Shown: piece after piece, positions 1 through 8,911 of the stretch
Position numbering within the stretch: position 1 is the first letter of the stretch
Layout of the letters: each line of letters begins with the position of its first letter
Assembly (NCBI RefSeq): GCF_021730305.1
Contig: NZ_CP032674.1
Span: forward strand, 2,527,001-2,591,000
Direction of reading: 5' to 3'
Length of the DNA: 64,000 nt
DNA from: Xanthobacter sp. YC-JY1
GTDB taxonomy: Bacteria; Pseudomonadota; Alphaproteobacteria; Rhizobiales; Xanthobacteraceae
Translations under genes and position numbers: made by a program
Notes under the pieces: model-generated
Told to the model about the DNA's origin: nothing
Database searches by the model: none
What the model saw: the letters and a program-made list of their open reading frames with translations, nothing else

Positions 1-218
1 TAGGGGTCCCACGATCGGGCCACCGCCTTGCCGGTGAGCCAAGCCGCGCCGCCGCCGAGGAACAGCGTCACCAGCAGGAAGTCGGCAAGCGAAGCGCCGA
101 TCAGCTCCTCCGGCCACACGAAGAGCGTCGCAACCAGCACCACCAGCGCAATGGCGGGGCCGAGGAGCATGGGGGAGGTGATGCGGCCGGGATCGCGCGC
201 GGGATGGATTGCGGTCAC
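1..218 (-). CDS. DUF6867-like small membrane protein (partial)
   Basis: The reading frame runs off the left edge, so about 72 N-terminal codons are visible. The start is a GTG at 216-218. It is supported by a Shine-Dalgarno (AAGGAGGG, minus strand) eight bases upstream, inside the end of livF. The peptide has a short polar N-terminus, a hydrophobic segment (ALVVLVATLFVW), then a second one (FLLVTLFLGGGAAWLTGKAVA). The second segment resembles the conserved part of the small DUF6867 proteins that follow livF in many rhizobial branched-chain amino acid transporter operons. It starts two bases after the livF stop codon, so it is almost certainly cotranscribed and perhaps translationally coupled. 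The function is unknown; a role as transporter accessory is inferred from position only. Confidence 0.65.
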   Translation of the reverse strand, partial: MTAIHPARDPGRITSPMLLGPAIALVVLVATLFVWPEELIGASLADFLLVTLFLGGGAAWLTGKAVARSWDP

Positions 219-219
219 G

Positions 220-993
220 TCAGCGCCCTCCTTCCAGATAGGCGGCGCGCACTTCTGGCCGGGCGAGCAGTTCCGCGCCGGTGCCGGACATGGTGACGAG
301 GCCGTTCACCATCACATAGCCGCGGTGGGCGAGCTTCAGCGCATGGAAGGCGTTCTGCTCCACCAGGAACACGGTGAGCCCCTCGGTGCGGTTGAGCATG
401 CGGATGGCGTCGAAGATCTGCCGAACGACCAAGGGCGCGAGGCCGAGGGAGGGTTCGTCCAGCAGCAGCAGGCGCGGGCGGCTCATGAGGGCGCGCGCGA
501 TGGCCAGCATCTGCTGCTCGCCGCCGGAGAGCGTGCCGCCGCGCTGGGCGATGCGCTCCTTCAGCCGCGGGAACAAGGTGAACATGCGCTCCAGATCCTC
601 GGCGAAATGGGCGTTGCCGTCGATGGCGGCGCCCATCTGCAGATTCTCGTAGACCGTCATGCGCGGGAAGATGCGCCGGCCTTCCGGAGACTGCGCGATC
701 CTGAGGCGCATGATCTCGTGGGTGGGCAGGGCCGTGATGTCCCGTCCGGCATAGATGATGCGGCCGTCGCGGGCGCGGGGGCTGCCGCAGATGGTCATCA
801 TCAAGGTGGACTTGCCGGCGCCGTTGGCGCCGATGAGGGTGACGATCTCGCCCTCATTCACCTCGATGTCCACGCCCTTGAGCGCGATGATGTTGCCGTA
901 ATAGGCGGTGACGCCCGAGACGGAGAGCAGCGGCGCCTTGCGCGCGGCGGGAGCGGGAGAGGTCACGGCCTTGGTGTCCGGCTGGATGCTCAT
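220..993 (-). CDS. livF: Branched-chain amino acid ABC transporter, ATP-binding protein LivF
   Basis: This is the second cytoplasmic ATPase of a LivFGHM (HAAT family) importer and powers uptake of leucine, isoleucine, valine or related amides and amino acids. The 257-residue product has Walker A GANGAGKST, the ABC signature LSGGEQQ and Walker B LLLLDEPSLGLAP, with the length usual for LivF. The ATG at 991-993 was chosen because it gives an ATGA-type overlap with the livG stop and a normal N-terminus (MSIQPD, then an ABC core beginning LLSVSGV). Longer upstream frames are only run-through of livG. It is the fourth gene of a livH-livM-livG-livF operon. No substrate-binding LivK is visible in the window, so the exact substrate is open. 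Confidence 0.95.
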   Translation of the reverse strand: MSIQPDTKAVTSPAPAARKAPLLSVSGVTAYYGNIIALKGVDIEVNEGEIVTLIGANGAGKSTLMMTICGSPRARDGRIIYAGRDITALPTHEIMRLRIAQSPEGRRIFPRMTVYENLQMGAAIDGNAHFAEDLERMFTLFPRLKERIAQRGGTLSGGEQQMLAIARALMSRPRLLLLDEPSLGLAPLVVRQIFDAIRMLNRTEGLTVFLVEQNAFHALKLAHRGYVMVNGLVTMSGTGAELLARPEVRAAYLEGGR

Positions 994-1934
994 GCCCCCG
1001 CCTCCACCACCGCGACGGCCTCTTCCTCGTCCTCGACGCCGAGATAGGAGGCGATGACGCGCGGGTCGTTGCGCACCTCGTCGGGTGTGCCGTCGGCGAT
1101 CTTGGAGCCGTATTCCAGCACGACCACGTGGTCCGAGATTTCCATCACCACCGACATGTCGTGCTCGATGAGCAGGATGGAGGCCTGATGCTCGCGCCGG
1201 ATGGACAGCAGCAGCTCGTTCAGCGCCGCGGATTCGCGCGGGTTGAGGCCGGCGGCGGGCTCGTCCAGGCAGAGCAGAACCGGGTCCGTGCACATGGCAC
1301 GGGCGATCTCGAGCCGGCGCTGGTCGCCATAGGGCAGGTCGCCCGCCGGATCGTCGGCGCGGTCCACGAGGCCGATCTTGTTGAGCCAGTAGAGCGCGCG
1401 GTCCACGGCGCCCTTCTGCTTCCGCTGCCAGGACGGCAAATTGAGGATCGCGGCGGGGTTGAGCAGGCCCGAAGTGGTCAGCGACATGTGCTGCGCCACA
1501 AGCAGGTTTTCCAGGATGGTCATTCCCGAGAACAGGCGGATGTTCTGGAAGGTCCGTGCCACCCGCGCCCAGGAGGCGACCTTGTGGTCGGGCAGGCGCT
1601 CCAGCAGATAGAGCGCGCCGGCCTCCGACTTGCCCCAAGCGAGGCCCGAGGCGGTGACGCCGTCCACTTCCGCGTCCGTCGCCGGGCCGCCGTGGAACAG
1701 GGCGAGGCGGCCGGTGCTGGGCTTGTAGAATCCGGTGATGCAGTTGAAGACCGTGGTCTTGCCCGCGCCGTTCGGCCCGATCACCGCCGTCACCTCGCCT
1801 CGCCCCGCGACGAAGGACACGTCATTGACGGCAACGAGGCCGCCGAAGCGCATGGAGAGGTGATCGACCTTCAGGATCGGATTGCGGTCCCAGGCCCGGC
1901 TCTCGCGGGCGGGGCTTGCGCTCTCGCCCGCCAT
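990..1934 (-). CDS. livG: Branched-chain amino acid ABC transporter, ATP-binding protein LivG
   Basis: This is the first ATPase subunit of the importer (314 residues). It has Walker A GPNGAGKTT, the family-typical region RTFQNIRLF, signature LPYGDQRRLEIARAM, Walker B LLCLDEPAAGLN and the H-loop LLIEHDMSVVM. There is a roughly 25-residue insertion between the Walker A region and RTFQNIR (around TGFYKPS to ARVARTF), as often seen in LivG of alphaproteobacteria. The ATG at 1932-1934 overlaps the livM stop (ATGA), and the gene's own stop overlaps the livF start. This tight coupling suggests stoichiometric translation. The short acidic C-terminal tail (EDEEEAV) is not part of the catalytic core. 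Confidence 0.95.
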   Translation of the reverse strand: MAGESASPARESRAWDRNPILKVDHLSMRFGGLVAVNDVSFVAGRGEVTAVIGPNGAGKTTVFNCITGFYKPSTGRLALFHGGPATDAEVDGVTASGLAWGKSEAGALYLLERLPDHKVASWARVARTFQNIRLFSGMTILENLLVAQHMSLTTSGLLNPAAILNLPSWQRKQKGAVDRALYWLNKIGLVDRADDPAGDLPYGDQRRLEIARAMCTDPVLLCLDEPAAGLNPRESAALNELLLSIRREHQASILLIEHDMSVVMEISDHVVVLEYGSKIADGTPDEVRNDPRVIASYLGVEDEEEAVAVVEAGA

Positions 1935-3421
1935 CAGCCGTGCCCTTCCTTCACCAACGACCCGGACACCGCCTTGCGCTCCTTCAGGAAGATGGTGGGC
2001 ATGCGGCTGGAGACGAGGCCGCGCGGGCGCCACACCATCACCGCCACCATGGCGAAGCCGAAGATGAGCATGCGGTAGAGGGAGGGGTCGAAGTCCGAGC
2101 CGAACAGGAAATCGGCCTTCAGGAAGGAGAGGTTGCGCAGCAGCTCCATGCCGCCAATGAGCAGAATCGCCGCGCCCGCGACGCCCATCTGCGAGCCCAT
2201 GCCGCCGAGCACGACGATGGCGAGGATCACCGCCGATTCCATGAAGGTGAAGCTCTCGGGCGAGACGAAGCGGATGCGCACGGCGAAGAAGGCGCCGGCA
2301 AAGCCGCCGAACATGGCGCCCGTGGCGAAGGCCGTGAGCTTGGTCAGCGTGGTGTTGATGCCCAGCGACCGGCAGGCGATCTCATCCTCGCGCAGCGCTT
2401 CCCACGCCCGGCCCACCGGCATCTTCCTCAGGCGGATGGTGACGACAGCGGTGAGCGCCGCGAGGCCCAGGATGACGAAATAGAGAAAGAACATGCGGTG
2501 CATGGAGTTGAACTCCAGCCCGAAGATGCTGGCGAAGCCGGTTTCGGAGGAATCGAACGGCACGCCGAAGAAGGTGATGGGCGGGATGGAGGAGATGCCC
2601 GCGCCGCCATTGGTCAGCGACACCCAGTTGATGAGCACGAGGCGGATGATCTCGCCGAAGGCCAGGGTGACGATGGCGAGATAGTCGCCGCGCAGCCGCA
2701 GCACCGGGAAGCCGAGAATGACGCCCCACATGGCGGCGAGGATGCCGGAGAGCGGCAGGCAGATCCAGAACGCCCAGGCCGTCCAGAAGTCGTCGCCCAG
2801 CGTGCCGGCGAAGAAGTCGTTGATGGGCACGCTGGTGGAGAGCAAAGCGAAAGTGTAGGCGCCCACCGCGTAGAAGGCGACGTAGCCCAGATCCAGCAGG
2901 CCCGCGAGGCCCACCACGATGTTGAGGCCCCATCCCAGCATCACATAGGTGAGCACGTAGATGCCGAGGTCCACCCAGTAGCGGCTCGGGCTCAGCCCGC
3001 CGGCGAGCAGGATGGACAGGAACGGGTAGAGGATGGCGAAGCTGAAGAACACCGGCTTCACCGCCGGCGAGGCCAGCGCGCCGAGACGGGCCATGACGCC
3101 GGGCGTGGTCGAGACGCGGCGGGGCGGCCGGTTCGGGTTCCACACCGTGACCATGAGCAGGAAACGGCCCACCATCACGATGCCGGCGAAGATGGCGACC
3201 AGCCCGAAGCGATAGGTGAGCACCAGCGAGCCGGTGCTCGATTCGCTGGCGCGGAAGCCGACGAGGGGCAGGAAGAGCAGGGCGGTCAGCAGGCCGCTGA
3301 CAAGGGCGTCCTTGAAGGCCCCCGCCACGGCGGAGGTCCGCTCCGGCCCACGGGGCTTTTCCGCCGGAACCGGGGAGGGGTCGGGCACATCGGCGAGATC
3401 GGAACCGGAGACCGGAGCCAT
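1934..3421 (-). CDS. livM: Branched-chain amino acid ABC transporter, permease LivM
   Basis: This inner-membrane permease (495 residues) pairs with LivH. The core contains the LivM pattern: multiple hydrophobic helices, the motif LRLRGDYLAIVTLAFGEI, and a C-terminal region VLGGMGSQMGVAGAAILL. It is longer than the roughly 330-420 residues common in the family because of about 130 extra N-terminal residues carrying a Pro-rich cytoplasmic start and two additional hydrophobic segments (LVSGLLTALLFLPLVGF and FGLVAIFAGIVMVGRFLL). Such extended LivM proteins are common in Hyphomicrobiales. The ATG at 3419-3421 was preferred over the GTG one codon upstream because it overlaps the livH stop as ATGA. 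Confidence 0.93.
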   Translation of the reverse strand: MAPVSGSDLADVPDPSPVPAEKPRGPERTSAVAGAFKDALVSGLLTALLFLPLVGFRASESSTGSLVLTYRFGLVAIFAGIVMVGRFLLMVTVWNPNRPPRRVSTTPGVMARLGALASPAVKPVFFSFAILYPFLSILLAGGLSPSRYWVDLGIYVLTYVMLGWGLNIVVGLAGLLDLGYVAFYAVGAYTFALLSTSVPINDFFAGTLGDDFWTAWAFWICLPLSGILAAMWGVILGFPVLRLRGDYLAIVTLAFGEIIRLVLINWVSLTNGGAGISSIPPITFFGVPFDSSETGFASIFGLEFNSMHRMFFLYFVILGLAALTAVVTIRLRKMPVGRAWEALREDEIACRSLGINTTLTKLTAFATGAMFGGFAGAFFAVRIRFVSPESFTFMESAVILAIVVLGGMGSQMGVAGAAILLIGGMELLRNLSFLKADFLFGSDFDPSLYRMLIFGFAMVAVMVWRPRGLVSSRMPTIFLKERKAVSGSLVKEGHG

Positions 3422-4338
3422 CACACCTTCTCCACTTCCGGCCGGCCGAGCAGGCCCTGCGGCAGGAAGATGAGCGTGACCACAAGGATGGAGAACGCCG
3501 CCACATCCTTGTATTCAATGGAGAAATAGGCCGACCAGAAGGTCTCGATGAGACCGATGAGGATGCCCCCCAGCACCGCGCCCGGCAGCGAGCCGATGCC
3601 GCCCAGCACGGCCGCGGTGAAGGCCTTCACGCCGGGCACGAAGCCGTCGGCGAAGTTCACGACGCCGTAATACATCAGGTACATGACGCCCGCGACGGCA
3701 GCGAGGGCGGCGCCGATGACGAAGGTGAGGGCGATGGTCTGGTCCACGTTCACGCCCAAGAGCGCCGCCATCTTGCGGTCCTGCTCGCACGCCCGCTGGG
3801 CGCGGCCGAGGGGCGTCTTCTTGACGAGATACCAGAAGCCCGCGAGCAGCACCGCCGTCACCACCATGATGATGATCTGCTTGTAGGCGAGCGTCACCTC
3901 GTAGCCGTTGGTCTCGCGGATGACGATCACCTCCGTCACCATGGGCGGCAGCGGCTTGTTGCGCGGGCCCTGCGCCACCTGCACGAAGTTCGAAAGCAGG
4001 ATGGACATGCCGATGGCGGAAATCATCGGCGCCAGGCGGAAGGAGCCGCGCAGGGGCCGGTAGGCCACGCGCTCGATGGTCCAGCTCACGAGGCCCGTGA
4101 ACAGCATCGCCACCACCAGCGTGATGGCGAGGATGAGGAAGATGGAGCTGAGGCCGACCACCGTCGTCAGCAGCAGCACGCATATGAGCGCGATGAAGGC
4201 GCTGACCATGAACACGTCGCCGTGGGCGAAGTTCACCATTCCGATGATGCCGAAGACCATCGTGTAGCCGATGGCGATCAGTCCGTAGATCGACCCGAGG
4301 GTCAATCCGTTGATGAGCTGCTGGAGGAAGACATCCAT
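3421..4338 (-). CDS. livH: Branched-chain amino acid ABC transporter, permease LivH
   Basis: This is the first gene of the operon and encodes the second permease subunit (305 residues). It starts MDVFLQQLINGLTLGSIY, the usual LivH N-terminus, followed by GYTMVFGIIGMVNFAHGDVF and a C-terminal AVLGGIGSLPGAVLGG, all hallmark LivH motifs. The start at 4336-4338 was chosen from this homology; the frame stays open upstream to about 4581 but that part has no family similarity. The promoter should lie in the 364-bp space shared with the divergently transcribed transporter gene that starts near 4703. That space also holds short palindromes listed separately. Confidence 0.95.
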   Translation of the reverse strand: MDVFLQQLINGLTLGSIYGLIAIGYTMVFGIIGMVNFAHGDVFMVSAFIALICVLLLTTVVGLSSIFLILAITLVVAMLFTGLVSWTIERVAYRPLRGSFRLAPMISAIGMSILLSNFVQVAQGPRNKPLPPMVTEVIVIRETNGYEVTLAYKQIIIMVVTAVLLAGFWYLVKKTPLGRAQRACEQDRKMAALLGVNVDQTIALTFVIGAALAAVAGVMYLMYYGVVNFADGFVPGVKAFTAAVLGGIGSLPGAVLGGILIGLIETFWSAYFSIEYKDVAAFSILVVTLIFLPQGLLGRPEVEKV

Positions 4339-4527
4339 CCGCCGCTTGAACCCCTCTGTTCGGGCGCCTCTTATCTCATCGTGCCCGATGATTGTGCGCT
4401 GCCGTATTTGAGAGTCATAACCCGGCCCTTCGGCCGACACAATTGCGTCGCGAACCCCGTCAACGGGAGCTTTCGGCCAAGCTTCGACTGCCTTTATTTC
4501 GGCCTTGCAGGGGGCGGGCGCAGGTGG

Positions 4528-4552
4528 ATACCTTCCTGGTATATTGTCGACA
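4528..4552. promoter_or_regulatory. Candidate operator palindromes between livH and SBF transporter
   Basis: Inside the 364-bp divergent intergenic region (4339-4702), an interrupted palindrome ATACC-N5-GGTAT (4528-4542) is followed directly by TGTCGACA (4545-4552). Together they form a compact site typical in style of GntR- or TetR-type operators. The local sequence is more AT-rich than its surroundings. No regulator gene is adjacent, so the binding protein is unknown. I see no other gene in this interval. Confidence 0.3.
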
Positions 4553-4702
4553 CCAAGATCGGCGCAGCCGTGGCCGGGCATCTCAGATGCCGGGTGGCGG
4601 AAGAAGCGGAGCCTTTCCGCGCCTCAGGCGCAGCGGGCTTCGATGGGGACGGGAAGCGGCCGCGGGGAGGGGACATCATCCCCACGCCTCGTCACACGGC
4701 TC

Positions 4703-5767
4703 ATGTTGTCACGACTGAAGCTCGATCCCTTTCTCGTCGCCCTCGCCACCACCGTCGTCCTTGCCCTCGCCTGGCCAAAGCCCGGCGTCACCGGCGGCAT
4801 CCTCCACGCCGACAAGGCGGCGACGTGGGGCGTGGCGGTCATCTTCCTGCTCTACGGCGTCTCGCTGTCTCCACGGCGGCTGATCGAGAGCGCCGCGCGC
4901 TGGGATCTGCACCTCGTGGTGCAGGCTACAACCTTCCTCGTCTTCCCGGCGGTGGTCGTGGGTGCGCTGGCGCTCGCCGGCGGACTGTTCCCGGAGCCGC
5001 TCGCCATCGGCTTCTTCTTCCTCGCGGCGCTGCCCTCCACCGTGTCTTCCTCGGTGGCGATGACCTCGCTGGCGCGGGGCAACGTGCCCGTCGCCATCTT
5101 CAACGCCTCCATCTCCAGCCTCATCGGCGTGTTCGCCACCCCGGCTTTGATGGCGTGGTATCTCCACGCGGTGGGCGGCGGGATGGATCTCGGCGCGGTC
5201 ATCCTGAAGCTGGTGACGCTGGTGGTGCTGCCGCTGGCCCTCGGCCAGGCGCTGCGGCCGCTGCTGCTCAAGACCGTGGAGCGGCACCGCGCATTCGTGA
5301 AGGCGGCGGACCGCGTGGTGATCCTCGCCATCGTCTACAATTCGTTCTGCGACAGCGTGGTTTCCGGCGTGTGGAAGGGCCTGAGCCCGCTGCTGCTCGC
5401 CGAAGTGATCGTCGCCGTCGTCGGCCTGTTCGCGGTGGTCTACGCGCTGACGCGCGGCGTGTGCCGGCTGATGGGTTTTTCCGCGCCGGACACGGTGGCG
5501 GTGGCCTTCTGCGGCTCCAAGAAGTCGCTGGCGACGGGTCTGCCCATGGCCCACGTGATGTTCGGCGCGGCACCGGCCCTGTCGCTCATCATCACGCCCA
5601 TCATGCTCTACCACTTCCTCCAACTGGTCATCGTGGGCGTCATCGCCAACCGCTTCGCCTCCCGGGCCGATGCACTGGCGATGATCGATGCGGAGGAGAC
5701 CGAGCCCTCGCTGATCGCCGAGGACGACGCCTTGCCCTTGCCGGAGCCCGCGCGCACGAGAGCGTGA
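4703..5767 (+). CDS. Bile acid:sodium symporter (SBF) family transporter, YfeH-like
   Basis: The predicted integral membrane protein has about ten hydrophobic segments and resembles the YfeH/DUF4137 branch of the SBF-like superfamily. Recognisable parts are [13 protein letters not shown] near the start, [19 protein letters not shown] (discontinuous-helix region) and [16 protein letters not shown] (second crossover motif). YfeH-type proteins are presumed Na+-coupled organic anion transporters; the substrate is unknown. The ATG at 4703 (354 residues) begins just before the first hydrophobic helix. An in-frame ATG at 4643 and a GTG-free run-through to 4505 would add a Gly/Arg-rich stretch without family similarity. 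No strong ribosome binding site decides between them. The gene is divergent from livH and is followed after 160 bp by the CODH-like operon. Confidence 0.85.
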   Translation: MLSRLKLDPFLVALATTVVLALAWPKPGVTGGILHADKAATWGVAVIFLLYGVSLSPRRLIESAARWDLHLVVQATTFLVFPAVVVGALALAGGLFPEPLAIGFFFLAALPSTVSSSVAMTSLARGNVPVAIFNASISSLIGVFATPALMAWYLHAVGGGMDLGAVILKLVTLVVLPLALGQALRPLLLKTVERHRAFVKAADRVVILAIVYNSFCDSVVSGVWKGLSPLLLAEVIVAVVGLFAVVYALTRGVCRLMGFSAPDTVAVAFCGSKKSLATGLPMAHVMFGAAPALSLIITPIMLYHFLQLVIVGVIANRFASRADALAMIDAEETEPSLIAEDDALPLPEPARTRA

Positions 5768-5830
5768 CGGGTTCCCCATCGGGGCACCCCCGTCTTGACC
5801 GCGTCACCGGCGCCGTCCCACATTGGAGGA

Positions 5831-5854
5831 ATGAAAAACGGCCGGCCGCCGTGA
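5831..5854 (+). CDS. Possible 7-codon leader ORF (MKNGRPP) upstream of coxS
   Basis: A minimal ORF, Met-Lys-Asn-Gly-Arg-Pro-Pro-stop, is preceded at five to six bases by a perfect TTGGAGGA Shine-Dalgarno. It ends just before two strong hairpins and about 75 bases before the coxS start. The Pro-Pro-stop ending would slow termination. Whether it is translated is unknown. It is listed because its ribosome binding site is better than those of several real genes here. Confidence 0.3.
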   Translation: MKNGRPP

Positions 5855-5857
5855 GTG

Positions 5858-5909
5858 CCGGACGCGGGGACGAACCCCGCGCCGGAAGACTGCCCGGGCA
5901 ACCGGGGGC
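5858..5909 (+). ncRNA. Candidate structured 5' leader of the form II CODH operon
   Basis: Two adjacent hairpins lie between the mini-ORF and the coxS ribosome binding site. The first pairs CCGG-A-CGCGGGG (5858-5869) with CCCCGCG-CCGG (5875-5885) around an ACGAA loop. The second pairs GCCCGG (5892-5897) with CCGGGGGC (5902-5909) around a GCAA (GNRA) tetraloop. The following CCGGCTCAGGGAGG contains the coxS Shine-Dalgarno. It does not match a riboswitch consensus I can recall (checked mentally against cobalamin, glycine, guanidine, Moco). An attenuator or cis-regulatory RNA is inferred from structure and position. Confidence 0.35.
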
Positions 5910-5928
5910 CGGCTCAGGGAGGTGAGGC

Positions 5929-6447
5929 ATGTCCGAGGCGACGACCATCGTTCGCGTCCCCGTCCGTCTGACCGTGAACGGCAAGTCCGTCTCAGCCGAG
6001 ATCGATCCGCGCACTCTCCTGGTGCAGTTCCTGCGCGAGACGCTGGACCTGACCGGAACGCATGTGGGCTGCGACACCAGCCAATGCGGGGCCTGCGTCG
6101 TCCATCTCGACGGGGTGGCCGTGAAGTCCTGCACGGTTCTCGCCGCGCAGGCGGACGGCGCGTCCGTCACCACCATCGAGGGGCTGGCGACCGGCGGCAA
6201 GCTGCACCCGATGCAGGAAGCCTTCCGCGAGAACCACGGCCTGCAGTGCGGCTTCTGCACGCCGGGCATGATCATGAGCGCGGTGGATCTCGTGGCCCGC
6301 TTCGGCCCCGACCTCGACGAGGCGACCATCCGCGAGAACCTCGACGGCAATATCTGCCGCTGCACGGGCTATCACAACATCGTCAAGTCGGTGGCTGCGG
6401 GCGCCGCCGCCATGGGCTCCGCCGAGGCGCCGCGCGCCGCCGAATAG
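5929..6447 (+). CDS. coxS: CODH-like small subunit, (2Fe-2S)2 protein CoxS
   Basis: This is the iron-sulfur subunit (172 residues) of a xanthine-oxidase-family molybdenum hydroxylase. It carries the plant-ferredoxin-type cluster motif [16 protein letters not shown] plus a further Cys (VKSCTV), then the second cluster motif [11 protein letters not shown] and [11 protein letters not shown], so both 2Fe-2S clusters should be intact. The start is set by GGGAGG ten bases upstream. It would pass electrons from the molybdenum site in CoxL to FAD in CoxM. It is the first gene of a coxS-coxL-coxM order, the arrangement typical of form II rather than form I (M-S-L) CODH. Confidence 0.93.
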   Translation: MSEATTIVRVPVRLTVNGKSVSAEIDPRTLLVQFLRETLDLTGTHVGCDTSQCGACVVHLDGVAVKSCTVLAAQADGASVTTIEGLATGGKLHPMQEAFRENHGLQCGFCTPGMIMSAVDLVARFGPDLDEATIRENLDGNICRCTGYHNIVKSVAAGAAAMGSAEAPRAAE

Positions 6448-6523
6448 GCGGCTGCCGCACCCCGTCCGTCACGCATCTCGCAGACATAGCCCGCCCGCAA
6501 AGGGCGGCGCCGGGAGGATCCCG

Positions 6524-8902
6524 ATGAACGCCAGCGTTTCCAGCTCCGTCACGCCCATCGGCGCCGCGGTCCGGCGCAAGGAAGACCACCGCTTCATCAC
6601 CGGCAAGGGCCGCTACACGGACGATCTCGACCGTCCCGGGCAGACCTACGCCTATTTCGTCCGCTCGCCCTATGCCCACGCCCGCATCCGCCACATCGAC
6701 CCCACCGCGGCCAAGGCCATGCCGGGCGTGGTGGACGTGCTCACCGGCGCGGACATCGCCGCCGACGGCTTGGGCGACCTCATCTGCGGCTGGATGATCC
6801 ATTCCAAGGACGGCAGCCCCATGAAGATGGGCTCCCATCCGGCGCTGGCGAAGGAGAAGGTGCGCTATGTGGGCGACCACGTGGCCGTCGTCATCGCCGA
6901 GACGCTGAACGAGGCGAAGGACGCCGCGCTGGCGGTGGAGGTGGAATACGAGCTGCTCCCCGCCGTCGCGGACCTCGCCACGGCGACGGACGGCGAGCAG
7001 ATCCACGACTGCGCCCCTCGCAACACCGCCTTCGAGTGGGAGCTGGGCGACAAGGCCGCCACCGAGGCCGCGTTCGCCCGCGCGGCGAAGGTGACGAGCA
7101 TCGACATCGTCAACAACCGCCTCGCCCCCAACGCCATCGAGCCCCGTGCGGCCATCGGCGAATATGATTCCGGCGACGAGGCCTTCACCCTCTGGACCAC
7201 CAGCCAGAACCCGCACGTCGCCCGCCTCGTGCTCTCCGCCTTCGTCGGCATCGCGCCGGAGAACAAGCTGCGCGTCATCGCCCCGGACGTGGGCGGCGGC
7301 TTCGGCTCCAAGATCTTCATCTATGCGGAGGAGACGGTCTGCGCCTGGGCCTCCAAGAAGGTGGGGCGGCCGGTGAAGTGGACGGCGGACCGCTCGGAGG
7401 CCTTCCTGTCCGACGCCCACGGCCGCGACCACATCACCCATGCCGAGCTGGCCATGGACGAGGCCGGCCACATCATCGGCTTCCGGATCAAGACGCGCGC
7501 CAACATGGGCGCCTATCTCTCCACCTTCGCCTCCTCCATCCCGACCTATCTCTACGCGACGCTGCTGTCGGGCCAGTACGCCATCCCCGCCATCTATTGC
7601 GAGGTGGATGCCATCTACACCACCACCGCCCCGGTGGACGCCTATCGCGGCGCCGGCCGGCCGGAGGCGACGTTCCTGCTGGAGCGCATCGTGGAGAAGG
7701 CGGCGCGCGAGCGCGGCGAGGACCCGGCGGAGTTCCGCCGGCGCAACTTCATCAAGTCCTTCCCGCACCAGACGCCCGTCATCATGTGCTACGACGCGGG
7801 CGATTACGTCGCCTCCCTCGACAAGGCGCTGGAGGTGGCGGACTACAAGGGCTTCCCGGCCCGCCGCGCGGAATCCGAGCGCAACGGCAAGCTCAGGGGC
7901 ATCGGCCTCTCCGCCTATATCGAGGCCTGCGGCATCGCCCCCTCGGCGGCGGTGGGCTCGCTTGGCGCCGGCGTGGGCCTGTGGGAAAGCGCGGAGGTGC
8001 GCGTCAATCCCACCGGCAATGTGGAGGTGCTCACCGGCTCCCACAGCCACGGGCAGGGACACGAGACCACCTTCGCCCAGCTCGTCTCCGCCCGCCTCGG
8101 CATCCCCATCGATCAGGTGAGCGTGGTTCACGGCGACACCGACAAGGTGCAGTTCGGCATGGGCACCTACGGCTCGCGCTCCGGCGCCGTCGGCATGTCG
8201 GCCATCGTGAAGGCGCTCGACAAGGTGGAGGCCAAGGCGAAGAAGATCGCCGCCCACATGCTGGAAGCCTCGGAAGGGGACATCGAGTTCAAGGACGGCA
8301 GGTTCACGGTCGCCGGCACCGACCGCTCGCTCGCCTTTGCCGAGGTGGCGCTCAACGCCTATGTGGCGCACAAATTCCCCACCTCCGAGATCGAGCCGGG
8401 GCTGAAGGAGGGGGCGTTCTACGACCCCACCAACTTCACCTTCCCCGCCGGCTGCCACATCTGCGAGCTGGAGGTGGACCCGGAGACCGGCGTCGTCGAG
8501 ATCAAGTCCTTCGTCGCCATCGACGATTTCGGCGAGATCATCAATCCGATGATCGTGGAAGGGCAGGTGCACGGCGGCATCGGGCAGGGCATCGGCCAGG
8601 CGCTGATGGAAGGCGTCACCTATGACGAGGACGGCCAGCTCGTGACCGGCTCCTACATGGACTACACCATGCCCCGCGCCGGCGACCTGCCCTCCTTCAC
8701 CGTGGGCATGACGCAGACCCGCTGCCCCTCGAACCCGCTCGGCATCAAGGGCTGCGGCGAGGCCGGGGCCATCGGCGCGCCGCCCGCCGTCATCAACGCG
8801 CTCACCAACGCCCTCGGCACCGAGGACGTGCCCATGCCCGCCACGCCCTCCAGGGTGTGGGCCATCGCGCAGGCGCGCGCTTCCCGTCTTGCTGCGGAAT
8901 AG
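6524..8902 (+). CDS. coxL: Form II CODH-like molybdopterin large subunit CoxL
   Basis: The catalytic subunit (792 residues) has the MCD-binding fold of aerobic CO dehydrogenase and xanthine oxidase. Visible motifs are the N-terminal [32 protein letters not shown], the active-site loop AYRGAGR at residues 373-379, and [19 protein letters not shown] with the conserved catalytic Glu. Form I enzymes, proven CO oxidisers, carry AYxCSFR with the Cu-liganding Cys; this one has the form II signature without that Cys. The physiological substrate of form II enzymes is unsettled, so CO oxidation should not be assumed. The ATG at 6524 follows GGGAGG. It lies 76 bp after coxS and 9 bp before coxM. Confidence 0.93.
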   Translation: MNASVSSSVTPIGAAVRRKEDHRFITGKGRYTDDLDRPGQTYAYFVRSPYAHARIRHIDPTAAKAMPGVVDVLTGADIAADGLGDLICGWMIHSKDGSPMKMGSHPALAKEKVRYVGDHVAVVIAETLNEAKDAALAVEVEYELLPAVADLATATDGEQIHDCAPRNTAFEWELGDKAATEAAFARAAKVTSIDIVNNRLAPNAIEPRAAIGEYDSGDEAFTLWTTSQNPHVARLVLSAFVGIAPENKLRVIAPDVGGGFGSKIFIYAEETVCAWASKKVGRPVKWTADRSEAFLSDAHGRDHITHAELAMDEAGHIIGFRIKTRANMGAYLSTFASSIPTYLYATLLSGQYAIPAIYCEVDAIYTTTAPVDAYRGAGRPEATFLLERIVEKAARERGEDPAEFRRRNFIKSFPHQTPVIMCYDAGDYVASLDKALEVADYKGFPARRAESERNGKLRGIGLSAYIEACGIAPSAAVGSLGAGVGLWESAEVRVNPTGNVEVLTGSHSHGQGHETTFAQLVSARLGIPIDQVSVVHGDTDKVQFGMGTYGSRSGAVGMSAIVKALDKVEAKAKKIAAHMLEASEGDIEFKDGRFTVAGTDRSLAFAEVALNAYVAHKFPTSEIEPGLKEGAFYDPTNFTFPAGCHICELEVDPETGVVEIKSFVAIDDFGEIINPMIVEGQVHGGIGQGIGQALMEGVTYDEDGQLVTGSYMDYTMPRAGDLPSFTVGMTQTRCPSNPLGIKGCGEAGAIGAPPAVINALTNALGTEDVPMPATPSRVWAIAQARASRLAAE

Positions 8903-8911
8903 GAGGACGCC

